This document shows positions 43,372 to 52,558 of a stretch of 64,000 nucleotides of DNA, piece by piece (position 1 is the first letter of the stretch; the number at the start of each line of letters is the position of its first letter). The stretch is from DASUAS01 sp963720765 (GTDB lineage: Bacteria; Actinomycetota; Acidimicrobiia; IMCC26256; DASPTH01). The DNA lies in contig CAVRGS010000011.1 of assembly GCA_963720765.1 (NCBI GenBank), positions 310,001 to 374,000 on the forward strand, in the 5' to 3' direction. The notes under the pieces were generated by a model, which saw only the letters and a program-made list of their open reading frames with translations, was not told where the DNA came from and did not search any database. Position numbers and translations under genes: made by a program.

Positions 43372-44424
43372 TCACTCCCGATCGCGGTCGCGGTACAGGC
43401 GGCGCAGGTCCTTCGTGCGCGACTTCCACACCTTCGTCTGCTCCTGGCGCGACACCGGGTCGACGCGACGCTGCTCGAACTCGGTCTCGAGCAAGAGCTT
43501 CCGATAGCTCGCGAGGCGTGCCGGATCGAGCTCACCGGACTCCTCGGCCGCGAGCACCGCGCAGCCGGGTTCGGTCTGGTGGGCGCAGTCGGCGAACCGG
43601 CAGCGTTCCGCGAGCTCGTCGATCTCCGGGAAGGTGGCGGCGACGGCGTCGTCCGACGCGTCGGTGCCGAGGCTGCGGAGCCCGGGCATGTCGACGAGCG
43701 ATCCGCCGGAGGGCAACGGGACGAGGCGCCGGCTGCTCGTGGTGTGCCGTCCACGCGCGTCCTGCTCGCGCACGGCACCCACGGCGAGCCGCTCCTCCCC
43801 GAGCAGGGCGTTGACCAGCGTCGACTTCCCCGCGCCGGACGGACCGAGGAGCGCGCCGGTGATCGGATGCGGGAGCGCGGCGCGGAGCGCTTCGATCCCC
43901 TCACCGGTCACCGTGCTGGTCGCGAGCACGTCGACGGTCGCGAGGCGCGCCGTCAGCTCGTCGACGACCTCGGGTGTCGCGACGTCGAGCTTCGTGAGCA
44001 CCACGATCGGGCGCGCGCCGCTCTCCCAGGCGACGACGATCTCGCGCTCCACGCGCGTGACCGACAGCCGATCGGCCGGGGCCGCGATCAGCACGACGTC
44101 GAGGTTGGAGGCGAGCACCTGCCGATGCCCGTCGGGCCCGATGCGGGCGAGCTCCGACCAGCGCGGGAGCACGTCGGCGATGGTGTCGCCCTCGAGCGCG
44201 ACCCAGTCGCCGACGGCGAGTCCCGCGACTTCGACGTCGCGCTCGCCGGTCGGTGTGGCGACACGACACCAGCCCCGCTCACGCCCGACGACGCGCGCCG
44301 GCTCGAAGGCGTCGCCGGCGGCGACTGCCGAGAACAACGCTTCGACGCGGTCGGACCAGCCGACGTGGTCGAGTGGGTGGCCTGAGGACTTCGGCAAGCG
44401 GGAACCTGGACTCCGGGCGGGCAC
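43372..44424 (-). CDS. rsgA: ribosome small-subunit biogenesis GTPase RsgA
   Basis: This 350-residue circularly permuted GTPase helps mature the 30S subunit. The motif order is G4 LTKLD, G1 GPSGAGKSTLVNALLG, G3 VDMPGLRSLG, followed by the zinc knuckle CRFADCAHQTEPGC. An OB-fold precedes the G domain. It is convergent with the SDR gene (13-base gap). The N-terminal 20 residues are poorly conserved, so the start could be downstream. Confidence 0.95.
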   Translation of the reverse strand: MPARSPGSRLPKSSGHPLDHVGWSDRVEALFSAVAAGDAFEPARVVGRERGWCRVATPTGERDVEVAGLAVGDWVALEGDTIADVLPRWSELARIGPDGHRQVLASNLDVVLIAAPADRLSVTRVEREIVVAWESGARPIVVLTKLDVATPEVVDELTARLATVDVLATSTVTGEGIEALRAALPHPITGALLGPSGAGKSTLVNALLGEERLAVGAVREQDARGRHTTSSRRLVPLPSGGSLVDMPGLRSLGTDASDDAVAATFPEIDELAERCRFADCAHQTEPGCAVLAAEESGELDPARLASYRKLLLETEFEQRRVDPVSRQEQTKVWKSRTKDLRRLYRDRDRE

Positions 44425-44485
44425 GACGGCGGTCAGTCCGAACTCGACCGCCGCGCCCGAACGCTAGACGTCAGTCGACGCCCGC

Positions 44486-45223
44486 TCAGTCGACGGTCTT
44501 CGCCTTGAGCCTCGCCCGAGCGATCGGGATGCAGACCGCCATGATCGCGAGGCTCCACACGATCGCGAGCAGGACGGGGTTCTGCGACGGGAAGTTGTCC
44601 TTCAGCGCCGCCGGGTTCGGGTTGCCGAAGAGCTCACGCAACGAAGCCGCCACCGCCGACACCGGGTTCCACTCCGCGATCGGCTGCATCCAGCCGGGCA
44701 GGCCCTGCGTGGGCACCATGGCGCTGGAGACGAACGCGATCGGGAACAGCACGAGGAGGCCGATGCCCTGCGCCGACTCCGGGTCGCTGACCGACAGGCC
44801 GACGCACGCCATGAGCCAGCTCATCGCGTAGGCGAACAGCACCGCGATGGCGAGACCGGCGACGACACCGGGGACGCCGTTGTCGGGCCGCCAGCCGATC
44901 ACGAACCCGGTGATGACGACGATGGTCGCGCAGAGGATGCTGGCGAGCAGATCGGAGAAGGTGCGCCCGGCGAGGATCGAGCTGCGGGCCATCGGCAACG
45001 TGCGGAAGCGGTCGATGACACCACTCTTGAGGTCGCTGCTCACGCCCACCGCGGTGCCCATGGTCGAGGTCGTGACGTTGAACACCACCAGCCCGGCGAT
45101 CGCGAACTGCTTGTACGTACCCCCGGGGATGACCATGGCGGCGCCGAAGATGTAGACGAACAGCACGGTGAAGAGCACCGGCTGCACCGTCGCGTCGGAC
45201 AGCTGCGCGGGTTCGCGGCGCAC
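44486..45223 (-). CDS. Drr-type ABC-2 permease, N-terminus probably frameshifted
   Basis: This protein of at least 245 residues is the membrane partner of the ATPase at 45316-46308. It has about six helices (VQPVLFTVLFVYIFGAAM ... FNVTTSTMGTAVGVS ... VVITGFVIGW). The frame as given starts at a GTG, but upstream codons in the same frame read STWWRHVAALTRRNLVHV. That is the conserved DrrB N-terminus, and the frame is then closed by a TGA at 45298. An ATG at 45314, right after the ATPase stop, is one base out of frame. A one-base indel near 45285 would join them into a protein of about 275 residues. Confidence 0.85.
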   Translation of the reverse strand: MRREPAQLSDATVQPVLFTVLFVYIFGAAMVIPGGTYKQFAIAGLVVFNVTTSTMGTAVGVSSDLKSGVIDRFRTLPMARSSILAGRTFSDLLASILCATIVVITGFVIGWRPDNGVPGVVAGLAIAVLFAYAMSWLMACVGLSVSDPESAQGIGLLVLFPIAFVSSAMVPTQGLPGWMQPIAEWNPVSAVAASLRELFGNPNPAALKDNFPSQNPVLLAIVWSLAIMAVCIPIARARLKAKTVD

Positions 45224-45315
45224 ATGGACGAGGTTGCGGCGCGTGAGCGCGGCGACGTGGCGCCACCACGTGGACAGCGCGATGCGGGCGCGGGGTCACG
45301 GTCGTCGCTGCCATG

Positions 45316-46308
45316 TCAGACCTCCACCAGCTCGTCGGACCCGTCGCCGACCGGCTCCTCGGCGGCGTGGCCGGTGAGCGCGAAGAACACGTCGTCGAGC
45401 GACGGGTGATGCATCTCGACGTCGTCGACCGAGACGCCGGCGTCGTCGAGCGCGCGCACGACCGCGGTCACGAGACCGCGTCGCGGGACGACCGGCGCGC
45501 GCAGCCGCTTGCCGCCGTCCATCACCTGCACCGCGCCCGACGCGAGCGGCGCGAACGCGGCGGCTGCCCGCCCGCTGGCGTCGTCGTCGGCTGCTTCGAG
45601 GGTGACCTCGAGGTGCTCACCACCGATGCTCGCCTTGAGCTCGCGTGCGGTGCCCTCGGCGATCACGAGGCCGTGGTCGATCACCGAGATGGTGTCGGCC
45701 AGGGTGTCGGCCTCGTCGAGGTACTGCGTGGTGAGCAGCACGGTGGTGCCGTCGGCGACCAGACCGCGGATGACGTCCCACATGCGCAGGCGGCTGGTCG
45801 GGTCGAGCCCGGTGGTCGGCTCGTCGAGGAACAGGACGGGCGGGTGCGCCATCAGGCTCGCGGCGAGGTCGAGGCGGCGACGCATGCCGCCCGAGTAGGT
45901 CTTCACCATGCGGTCGGCCGCGAACGTCAACTCGAACTCGTCGAGCAGGACGGCGGCCCGGGCGCGCACGTCGCGGCGCGACATGTCGGAGAGCGTGCCG
46001 ACCAGCTCGAGGTTCTGACGGCCGGAGAGGAGCTCGTCGAGGGTGGCGTCCTGGCCGGTGACCCCGATCACCCGGCGTACGGACTGGGGGTCGGTGATCA
46101 CGTCATGTCCGGCGACCCACCCGGCGCCGGCGTCGGGGCGGGTCATGGTGGTGAGCATGCGGACGGTCGTGGACTTCCCGGCGCCGTTGGGGCCGAGCAC
46201 ACCGAGGATCTGGCCGCGCTGGACCTCCAGCGACACGTCGGCCACCGCCAACTGCTCGCCGTAGGTCTTGCGGAGTCCCTCGGCCCGGATCACGGGGTTG
46301 GTGGTCAC
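45316..46308 (-). CDS. Drr-type ABC transporter ATPase
   Basis: This 330-residue ATPase energises export of a drug, antibiotic or lipid. Walker A GPNGAGKSTT, signature YSGGMRRRLDLA, Walker B VLFLDEPTTGLDP and TTQYLDEADTLADTI are followed by the DrrA-type C-terminal domain ending VFFALTGHAAEEP. The start is 46308. Two TetR-type operators lie in the 86-base gap to the divergent TetR gene. The permease gene follows immediately. Confidence 0.95.
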   Translation of the reverse strand: MTTNPVIRAEGLRKTYGEQLAVADVSLEVQRGQILGVLGPNGAGKSTTVRMLTTMTRPDAGAGWVAGHDVITDPQSVRRVIGVTGQDATLDELLSGRQNLELVGTLSDMSRRDVRARAAVLLDEFELTFAADRMVKTYSGGMRRRLDLAASLMAHPPVLFLDEPTTGLDPTSRLRMWDVIRGLVADGTTVLLTTQYLDEADTLADTISVIDHGLVIAEGTARELKASIGGEHLEVTLEAADDDASGRAAAAFAPLASGAVQVMDGGKRLRAPVVPRRGLVTAVVRALDDAGVSVDDVEMHHPSLDDVFFALTGHAAEEPVGDGSDELVEV

Positions 46309-46341
46309 GGGGTGTGCCTTTCTCGGGCGGTCGGTTTCTGA

Positions 46342-46380
46342 CTTGCCGTACGGTAAGTGATGAGCTTACCGGTCGTCAAG
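46342..46380. promoter_or_regulatory. paired TetR-type operators between tetR and the exporter genes
   Basis: CTTGCCGTACGGTAAG (46342-46357) and CTTACCGGTCGTCAAG (46365-46380) are related 16-base near-palindromes (CTTACCG-N2-CGGTAAG pattern). They lie 23 bases apart, about two turns, in the intergenic region of the divergent regulator and ABC genes. Confidence 0.7.
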
Positions 46381-46394
46381 TAACATCGCGGGCA

Positions 46395-47114
46395 ATGAGC
46401 GGCGACACCCGCGAGCGCATCCTGAAGGTGGCCAACGAGCTCTTCATCGAGCAGGGCTACGAAGGCACGTCGCTCCGCGAGATCGCCGACCGCCTCGACA
46501 TCACCAAGGCGGCGCTCTACTACCACTTCCGCAGCAAGGAGGAGATCCTCGCGACGCTGCTGGAGCCGTTCGACGTGCTGATCAACGAGCTGCTCGAGCG
46601 GCTCGAAGCGGCCGACGACGTCGCGGGATGGGCCGACGCGCTCACGTGGGTGGTGGGTCAGGTGTTCGAGTACATCGACTTCTTCCGCCTGGTCGACCAC
46701 AACCGCCACGTCGTCGAGGTCGCGGTGACGCACGAGAAGTTCGAGCACGCGCGGATGCACGACCGCATCGAAGCTGCCGCGCACACGGCCGCGTCGTCGA
46801 TCACCGAAGAGGTGCGCATGATCGCCGCGCTGGGCGCCGTGACCGGCTTCGACGACTGGGCCCCGACGTTGCTCGGCAGCGCGGATCCGATGGTCCTCAA
46901 GGAAGAGCTCACTGCGGTCGTGCGCGACATCCTGCCGCGTCAGCGAACGAGTCTGAACCGCGCCTGCTCGGTGTGCAGCGATCGGTCGCTGTCGAAGAGC
47001 ACGACCTCGTCGACCGTCCAGGGGTCGCTCTCGCCGCACACGTCGACCGCGTCGATCACCGGACGCACATCGCGCGGCTTGTTCACGCGCGCGAGCGTGA
47101 GGTGCGCCACGTAG
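46395..47114 (+). CDS. TetR-family regulator, C-terminus overlaps the opposite gene
   Basis: This 239-residue regulator has helix-turn-helix SLREIADRLDITKAALYYHFRSKEEIL at about 24-50 and a ligand domain through FDDWAPTLLGSADPMVLKEEL. The family pattern ends near ILPRQ (about residue 183). The remaining 55 residues (SVCSDRSLSKSTTSS ...) are low-complexity and lie antisense to thpR for 175 bases. A lost stop or a one-base error near 46940 is likely. It probably represses the divergent exporter and itself. Confidence 0.85.
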   Translation: MSGDTRERILKVANELFIEQGYEGTSLREIADRLDITKAALYYHFRSKEEILATLLEPFDVLINELLERLEAADDVAGWADALTWVVGQVFEYIDFFRLVDHNRHVVEVAVTHEKFEHARMHDRIEAAAHTAASSITEEVRMIAALGAVTGFDDWAPTLLGSADPMVLKEELTAVVRDILPRQRTSLNRACSVCSDRSLSKSTTSSTVQGSLSPHTSTASITGRTSRGLFTRASVRCAT

Positions 47115-47464
47115 GGCCGATCCTCGGGAGCGCCGACCGACGTTGCCAGCGCCGAGAGCTCGTCACGCCCCTGACGCACGCCGAGCCACAGCACCGACGC
47201 GCGGCGCGGATCGGCGAACGCGCCACCACCGCCGAGGGAGAGGGTGAAGGGTTCGCGCGCCCGGACAGCATCTGCAACGAATTCTGCGACCGCGTCGGCG
47301 TCGGGGACGGCGCCGAAGAAACGCAGCGTGAGGTGCCGCTGCTCGCTGCGGGTCCACCGCAGATCAGGCACCACCGATTCGGCAGAACGCGCTGCAGCTT
47401 CTGCCCAAGCGCGCGCGGAGAGCGGGGGCACCACGGCGAGGAACGCCCGGTGCAGCTCACGCAA
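46940..47464 (-). CDS. thpR: RNA 2',3'-cyclic phosphodiesterase (ThpR, 2H family)
   Basis: This 174-residue 2H phosphoesterase has its two catalytic His-x-Thr motifs in RHLTLRFFG and AHLTLARVN. It opens 2',3'-cyclic phosphates on RNA, and relatives show 2'-5' RNA ligase activity. The TTG start at 47464 overlaps the cinA stop by eight bases, and it ends the rimO-pgsA-cinA-thpR series. Confidence 0.92.
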   Translation of the reverse strand: MRELHRAFLAVVPPLSARAWAEAAARSAESVVPDLRWTRSEQRHLTLRFFGAVPDADAVAEFVADAVRAREPFTLSLGGGGAFADPRRASVLWLGVRQGRDELSALATSVGAPEDRPYVAHLTLARVNKPRDVRPVIDAVDVCGESDPWTVDEVVLFDSDRSLHTEQARFRLVR

Positions 47465-48701
47465 GCGCGAGCAGCCTCATCCGCAGCGTGTTGAGCAGGG
47501 TGATGGTGGAGAACTGGCGGATGCGCTCGCGGTCGAAGGGCAGGCGCGCGGTGATCGCCTCGGGCTCGTGGCCCGGCACGGCGATGCCGTACCAGACGGT
47601 GCCGACCGGTTGGCCGTCCTGCTCGTCGGGTCCGGCCACGCCGGTGACCGCGATGGCGACGTCGGCACCGAGCACGCGCTGCGCGCCCACCGCCATCTGC
47701 TTCACCGCCTCCTCGCTGACCACGAGCTCGGCGGTCACGCCGAGCACCGAGCGCTTCACCTCGGTGGCGTACGACGCGATCGACCCGCGGAACGTGCGGC
47801 TCGCGCCGGGCACGTTGGTGAGCCGCGCGCCGATGAACCCGCCGGTGAGCGACTCGGCCACGCCGAGCGACCAGCCGCGCTCCTCGCACAGGCGCAGCAC
47901 CTCCGACTCCATGGTGTCGTCGTCGACCGCGAACACGAGGCCTCCGAGCACCTTGCGCAGCTGGGCGTCCTCGGCGTCGAGCAACTCGCGCGCTTCGTCC
48001 TCCGTCGGCGCCTTCGCCGTCATGCGCACGTAGATGCCCTCGATGCCACGGGCCAGGAACGCGATCGTGGGGTTGGTCTGCTGGTCGACGCGCTCGGCGA
48101 TCATCTCGGCGAGGCCCGACTCCGACGTGCCCCATGTCTTCAGCGAGCGCGACACGATCACCGCGCGCTCACCGGAACGTTCGAGCAGATCGGGGAGCAC
48201 GTACTTGTTGACCATCTCGGTCATCTCGTACGGCACGCCGGGCACCGCGTAGACGACCTTCGTCTTCCCTCCGACGGTCACCTCGCACTGGAGACCGGGC
48301 GCGGTACCGATCGGGTTCGGGATGACACCGCCACCGACGGGGACGTCGGCCTGGCGCAGGTTGTTCTCGGGGAACGGACGCCCGCGGCCACCGAAGATCT
48401 CGCGGATGTGCTCGATGAGCTCCTCGCGCCGCTCGAGCTCGACACCCATCACCTCGGCGATCGCTTCGCGGGTGACGTCGTCGGGCGTGGGCCCGAGGCC
48501 ACCGCACACGATCACCGCGTCGGCGCGCTCGAGCAGCTCGCGCAGGCACTGCACCATGCGCTCGAGGTTGTCGCCCACCTTGCGGTGCTCGCACGTGTCG
48601 AGGCCCGCCGCCGCGAGCTGTTCGCCGATCCACGAGCTGTTGGTGTCGACGATCTGGCCGAGCAGGAGCTCGGTGCCGATGGCGAGGACGTCAACTCGCA
48701 T
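47457..48701 (-). CDS. cinA: CinA-family nicotinamide-nucleotide amidohydrolase
   Basis: This 414-residue two-domain protein has an N-terminal MoaB-like pyrophosphatase (ADP-ribose/NADH) starting VLAIGTELLLGQIVDTNS with VCGGLGPTPDDVT, then a C-terminal NMN deamidase with LGVAESLTGGFIGARLTNVPGAS and VAGPDEQDGQPVGTVW. It recycles pyridine nucleotides. The ATG at 48701 overlaps pgsA by 11 bases. Confidence 0.95.
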   Translation of the reverse strand: MRVDVLAIGTELLLGQIVDTNSSWIGEQLAAAGLDTCEHRKVGDNLERMVQCLRELLERADAVIVCGGLGPTPDDVTREAIAEVMGVELERREELIEHIREIFGGRGRPFPENNLRQADVPVGGGVIPNPIGTAPGLQCEVTVGGKTKVVYAVPGVPYEMTEMVNKYVLPDLLERSGERAVIVSRSLKTWGTSESGLAEMIAERVDQQTNPTIAFLARGIEGIYVRMTAKAPTEDEARELLDAEDAQLRKVLGGLVFAVDDDTMESEVLRLCEERGWSLGVAESLTGGFIGARLTNVPGASRTFRGSIASYATEVKRSVLGVTAELVVSEEAVKQMAVGAQRVLGADVAIAVTGVAGPDEQDGQPVGTVWYGIAVPGHEPEAITARLPFDRERIRQFSTITLLNTLRMRLLALA

Positions 48702-49287
48702 CCGACGCCTCCTTCCTGGCGGCACGGGCCTGGCGCTGGCTGCTGATGACGATGTCGAGTCCGGACACCACCGACAGGCCGACCGCCCACCACAGGAGGA
48801 TGTCGTGGACCGTGGCCCACTCGTAGGTGGGCGGCAGCAGCACGACACCGACCGCGAGGAACTGGAAGAACGCCTTCCACTTGCCCAGCCGACGGGCCGG
48901 CAGCGAGATGCCGTGCCTCGCCGCGTACGAGCGGTACAGCGAGACACCCACCTCGCGCACGGTCACGATCAGCACCGCCGCCCACGAGAAGTCGCCGGTG
49001 ATGCCGAGGGCGAAGAAGCCGCCGAGCACGAGGAACTTGTCGGCCAGCGGGTCGAGGAAGGCGCCGGAACGGGTGGTGCCGTCGCGGCGGGCCAGCCACC
49101 CGTCGAGGCCGTCGGTGGTGGTGAGCACGAACCACAGCGACACCGTGAGCCAGCTCGACCCCTGGTCGATGATCAGCAGCAACGTGGGGACCGCGAGCAC
49201 GAGGCGTGCGATGGTCACCATGTTGGCCGGGGTGGCGATGGCTTCGTCGCCGTAACGACGGACGCGCGCAGCCGGCGGCGTGCTCAC
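48691..49287 (-). CDS. pgsA: CDP-diacylglycerol--glycerol-3-phosphate 3-phosphatidyltransferase
   Basis: This 198-residue membrane enzyme makes phosphatidylglycerol phosphate. The CDP-alcohol phosphotransferase motif is complete: TDGLDGWLARRDGTTRSGAF followed by LDPLADK (DG..AR..G..D...D). About five hydrophobic segments are present. It overlaps rimO by four bases and cinA by 11. A phosphatidylinositol phosphate synthase assignment is less likely from the sequence context. Confidence 0.93.
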   Translation of the reverse strand: MSTPPAARVRRYGDEAIATPANMVTIARLVLAVPTLLLIIDQGSSWLTVSLWFVLTTTDGLDGWLARRDGTTRSGAFLDPLADKFLVLGGFFALGITGDFSWAAVLIVTVREVGVSLYRSYAARHGISLPARRLGKWKAFFQFLAVGVVLLPPTYEWATVHDILLWWAVGLSVVSGLDIVISSQRQARAARKEASDAS

Positions 49288-50639
49288 GCGCGGCCCGCTT
49301 TCGCGACCAACGGCTTGGCCACGAGCGCCTTGGCCAACACATCTGGCCCGATCGCCTCGGTGACGTGCGCGCGCACGATCGCGCCCGGTCGTGCGAACTC
49401 GGCGTGCAGCTGCACGACGCCATCGATCTCTGGTGCCTCGCGGTGGGTGCGACCGATGAAGACTCCTGCGTCGTCACTCGGCGCGTCGACGAGCACCTCG
49501 ACCTCGCGTCCGACCAACTCGTCGCGCGCGGCACGGGTGATCGGCTCCTGGACCGCCTCGCACTCGCGCAGCCACTCGAGCGTGAGGTCGGGGTCGACCG
49601 CGTCGGGGAGCGTCGCCGCGGGCGTGCCGTCCTCGGGCGAGAACGGGAAGAACCCGGCCCAGTCGAGCTCGGCGGCGCCGAGGAACTCGAGCAGGGCGTC
49701 GTGCTCGCGTTCGGTCTCGCCGGGGAACCCGACGATGAACGACGACCGGAAGGCAGCATCGGGCTCCTGGGCGCGGATGGCGTCGATGGCGGTCAAGAAG
49801 CGGTCGCCGCTCCCCCATCGCTTCATGCGGCGCAGCAGCGCGGCGTCGGCGTGCTGCAGCGACAGGTCGAAGTAGGGGACGACGGTCGGGAGCTCGAGCA
49901 TGGTCGACACGAGCGGGTCGCGCACCTCACTCGGGTAGAGGTAGAGGAGGCGGACGCGCGCGAGGCCGTCGGGCGCGAGCGTGTCGAGGCGGCGCAGCAG
50001 CGGGGCGAGCGAGCCCGGCTCACCGATGTCGCGTCCGTACCAGGCGAGGTCCTGGGCGACGAGCACCAGTTCGGCGACGCCCGCCTCGACCAGGCTGCGG
50101 GCCTCGGTCTCGATCGACTCGATCGTGCGGGAGCGCTGTTTGCCGCGGAACGACGGGATGGCGCAGAACGCGCACGCGCGGTCGCAGCCCTCCGCCACCT
50201 TCAGGTACGCCCACGGCACGCTCGGCGTCGGGCGGGGCAGCTCGAGCAGGTCGCGCACACCCGTCGGCTTGACCCTGGGCAGGCCCAGCGACACCGACGC
50301 CATCCCGGACCCCAGTGATCCCTCGCCCTCGAAACCGACCACGGCGTCGACCTCGGGCAGCGCCGCGGCGAGCTCGTCGCCGTAGCGTTCGGCCATGCAC
50401 CCGGTGACGACCAGGCGGGAACCGTCCCTCCGGGTGTCGCCCAGGGCCAGGACGGTGTCGATCGACTCCTGGCGGGCGGCCTCGATGAACGCACAGGTGT
50501 TGACCACGACCAGATCGGCCTCGGTGGGGCCGTCGGCCGCCACGAGACCGTCCGCGAGGAGGCTGGCCACGACCTTGTCGGAGTCGACCGCGTTCTTCGG
50601 ACACCCCAGCGTCTCGACCCAGAAGGTCTGTGCAACCAC
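49284..50639 (-). CDS. rimO: ribosomal protein S12 methylthiotransferase
   Basis: This 451-residue radical-SAM enzyme methylthiolates Asp of S12. TLGCPKNAVDSD, VNTCAFIEAARQES and VTGCMAERY supply the auxiliary cluster; GCDRACAFCAIPSFRGKQ is the radical-SAM motif. FIVGFPGETE and a C-terminal TRAM domain follow. FIEAA rather than FIREN distinguishes RimO from MiaB. It starts with GTG at 50639 and is first in its series. Confidence 0.95.
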   Translation of the reverse strand: MVAQTFWVETLGCPKNAVDSDKVVASLLADGLVAADGPTEADLVVVNTCAFIEAARQESIDTVLALGDTRRDGSRLVVTGCMAERYGDELAAALPEVDAVVGFEGEGSLGSGMASVSLGLPRVKPTGVRDLLELPRPTPSVPWAYLKVAEGCDRACAFCAIPSFRGKQRSRTIESIETEARSLVEAGVAELVLVAQDLAWYGRDIGEPGSLAPLLRRLDTLAPDGLARVRLLYLYPSEVRDPLVSTMLELPTVVPYFDLSLQHADAALLRRMKRWGSGDRFLTAIDAIRAQEPDAAFRSSFIVGFPGETEREHDALLEFLGAAELDWAGFFPFSPEDGTPAATLPDAVDPDLTLEWLRECEAVQEPITRAARDELVGREVEVLVDAPSDDAGVFIGRTHREAPEIDGVVQLHAEFARPGAIVRAHVTEAIGPDVLAKALVAKPLVAKAGRA

Positions 50640-50694
50640 CGCCGGACAGGCTACCGGCGGGGCTTCGCCGTCAACGCTCCCGTAGCCTCGAGCG

Positions 50695-51894
50695 GTGACG
50701 GAGGTCGTGCGGGCCGAGCGCCTGGTCGCAGGGGGTACGGCGCTGTCCCGCCGGGACGACGGTCAGATCGTGCTGGTGGACGACGCCCTCCCCGGCGAGC
50801 TGGTCGAGGTCGACGTCAGCCGCCGCCACGGCACCGAGCGGGGCACACTCGTGCGCATCGTCGAGCCGTCGCCCGATCGGATCGCACCCCGCTGCCCGCA
50901 CGTGGCCGACGGCTGTGGCGGGTGCGACCTGGCCACGCTCGAACCCGATGCGCAGGTGGTCGCCAAGGTCGAGTTGGTGGCGGATGCGCTCCGGCGGCTC
51001 GGGCGCTGGCGCGAGCCGGTCGTGCGCCCGGGCCCCTCCCTCGATCCGTGGGGGTTCCGCACCACGCTGCGCCTGGCGGTGAGCAACGGGCGGGCCGGGC
51101 TCCGGCGCACCGCGAGCAACGACGTGGTCGAGCTCGACCGCTGCCTGGTCGCGCACCCGCGGCTCGACGAGCTCATCGTCGACGGTCGCTTCGCCGACGC
51201 CCGGTACGTGACGTTGCGGGTGGGGGCCGTCACCGGCGAACGCCTCGCGCTCGTGGCGCCGACGCGCGCCGGCGTGTCGCTGCCGCACGACGTGCGCGTG
51301 ATCGGGGCCGACGAGCTCGCCGCCGGCCGCGACACCTGGATCCACGACGACGTCGCGGGCCGACGCTGGCGCATCTCCGCCGGATCGTTCTTCCAGACCC
51401 GCACCGACGGCGCCGCCACGCTGGTCGACGTGGCGCGCGCGATGGCGGCCGACGTGCTCGACCGCGAGCGTGGCGTGCTGTTCGACGCGTACAGCGGCGT
51501 CGGACTGTTCGCGGGCGCGCTCCTCGACGAGCGCACCGGTTGGCGCGCGGTCACCGCCGAGAGCGACAGCTCGTCGGTGGCCGACGCGCGCGTGAACCTC
51601 GCCGACCTCGATGCGCGCATCGTCGAGACGACGGTCGAGCGCCTGCGCGCACCCCGCGCTGATCTCGTCATCGCCGATCCGTCGCGCGCCGGTCTCGGAA
51701 CGACGGCCGCCGCAGTGGTGGCAGCGACGCGTGCCGAGCGGGTCGTGCTCGTCAGCTGCGATCCCGCGGCCGCGGGTCGTGACGTCGATCTCCTGAAGTC
51801 GCGCGGCTACCGGCCGGTCGAGTCGATCGTCGTCGACCTGTTCCCGCACACGCACCACACGGAGGTGGTGACGCGACTCGATCGCAGGTCGTGA
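50695..51894 (+). CDS. SAM-dependent RNA (uracil-5)-methyltransferase of the TrmA/RlmD type
   Basis: This 399-residue methyltransferase of tRNA or 23S rRNA uridines has a TRAM-like N-terminal domain (RAERLVAGGTALSRRDDGQIVLVDDALPG), a 4Fe-4S motif in CPHVADGCGGCDL, the SAM-binding FDAYSGVGLFAGALLD, and ADPSRAGLG. The catalytic Cys is in VLVSCDPAAAGRD. The start is a GTG at 50695, divergent from rimO with a 55-base gap. The exact target base is not decided. Confidence 0.9.
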   Translation: MTEVVRAERLVAGGTALSRRDDGQIVLVDDALPGELVEVDVSRRHGTERGTLVRIVEPSPDRIAPRCPHVADGCGGCDLATLEPDAQVVAKVELVADALRRLGRWREPVVRPGPSLDPWGFRTTLRLAVSNGRAGLRRTASNDVVELDRCLVAHPRLDELIVDGRFADARYVTLRVGAVTGERLALVAPTRAGVSLPHDVRVIGADELAAGRDTWIHDDVAGRRWRISAGSFFQTRTDGAATLVDVARAMAADVLDRERGVLFDAYSGVGLFAGALLDERTGWRAVTAESDSSSVADARVNLADLDARIVETTVERLRAPRADLVIADPSRAGLGTTAAAVVAATRAERVVLVSCDPAAAGRDVDLLKSRGYRPVESIVVDLFPHTHHTEVVTRLDRRS

Positions 51895-51904
51895 CCGCGT
51901 CCGA

Positions 51905-52558
51905 TCAGACCGCGTTCGCCATCTGGGCGCGGCGGAGGGCACCCTCCACCAGCAGCACCAGCGTCTCCTTCACGTGGAGCCGGTTGCGCGCGTCGCACAG
52001 CACGACGGGAACGTTCGCCGGCACCGACAGCGCCTCGCGGACTTCGCGCGGGTGGTGTCGGTAGACGCCGTTGAACAGGTTCACCGCGACGACGAACGGG
52101 ATGCCGAGGTGCTCGAAGTAGTCGACGGCCGGGAAGCAGTCCTCGATGCGGCGGGTGTCGACGAGCACGATGCCGCCGACCGCGCCGCGCACGAGCTCGT
52201 CCCACAAGAACAGGAAGCGGTCCTGTCCGGGAGTGCCGAACATGTAGAGCACCATGTCGGGCCCGAGCGTGAGGCGACCGAAGTCCATCGCCACCGTGGT
52301 TCCGGTCTTCTGGCTGTCCGCGCCGGCGAAGTCGATGCCGAGGCTCTCGACGGTGATGTCGGCCTCGGTCATGAGCGGCTCGATCTCCGAGATCGTGCCG
52401 ACGAACGTGGTCTTGCCGACCGCGTAGCCACCGGCGACGACGACCTTCATCGACACCGGCAGGCCGGTGGCGGCCGAGGTCGCGCCGAACGCCCCGGGCA
52501 CCGTCTCCGTCTGCCGGGTGGCCCCCGGGTGGGTGGGGGGCACGAAGTCAGATCGCAC
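51905..52558 (-). CDS. conservon small GTPase (CvnD type)
   Basis: This 217-residue Ras-like GTPase has P-loop GGYAVGKTTF, a switch-II region DMVLYMFGTPGQDRFLFLWDEL, and the base-recognition region FVVAVNLFNGV. The unusual TPGQ (Gln) motif is typical of the CvnD family, not of MglA. It is the last gene of the four-gene conservon. The GTG at 52558 overlaps the DUF742 gene by 11 bases. It probably responds to the upstream sensor kinase with the roadblock protein as partner. Confidence 0.88.
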   Translation of the reverse strand: MRSDFVPPTHPGATRQTETVPGAFGATSAATGLPVSMKVVVAGGYAVGKTTFVGTISEIEPLMTEADITVESLGIDFAGADSQKTGTTVAMDFGRLTLGPDMVLYMFGTPGQDRFLFLWDELVRGAVGGIVLVDTRRIEDCFPAVDYFEHLGIPFVVAVNLFNGVYRHHPREVREALSVPANVPVVLCDARNRLHVKETLVLLVEGALRRAQMANAV

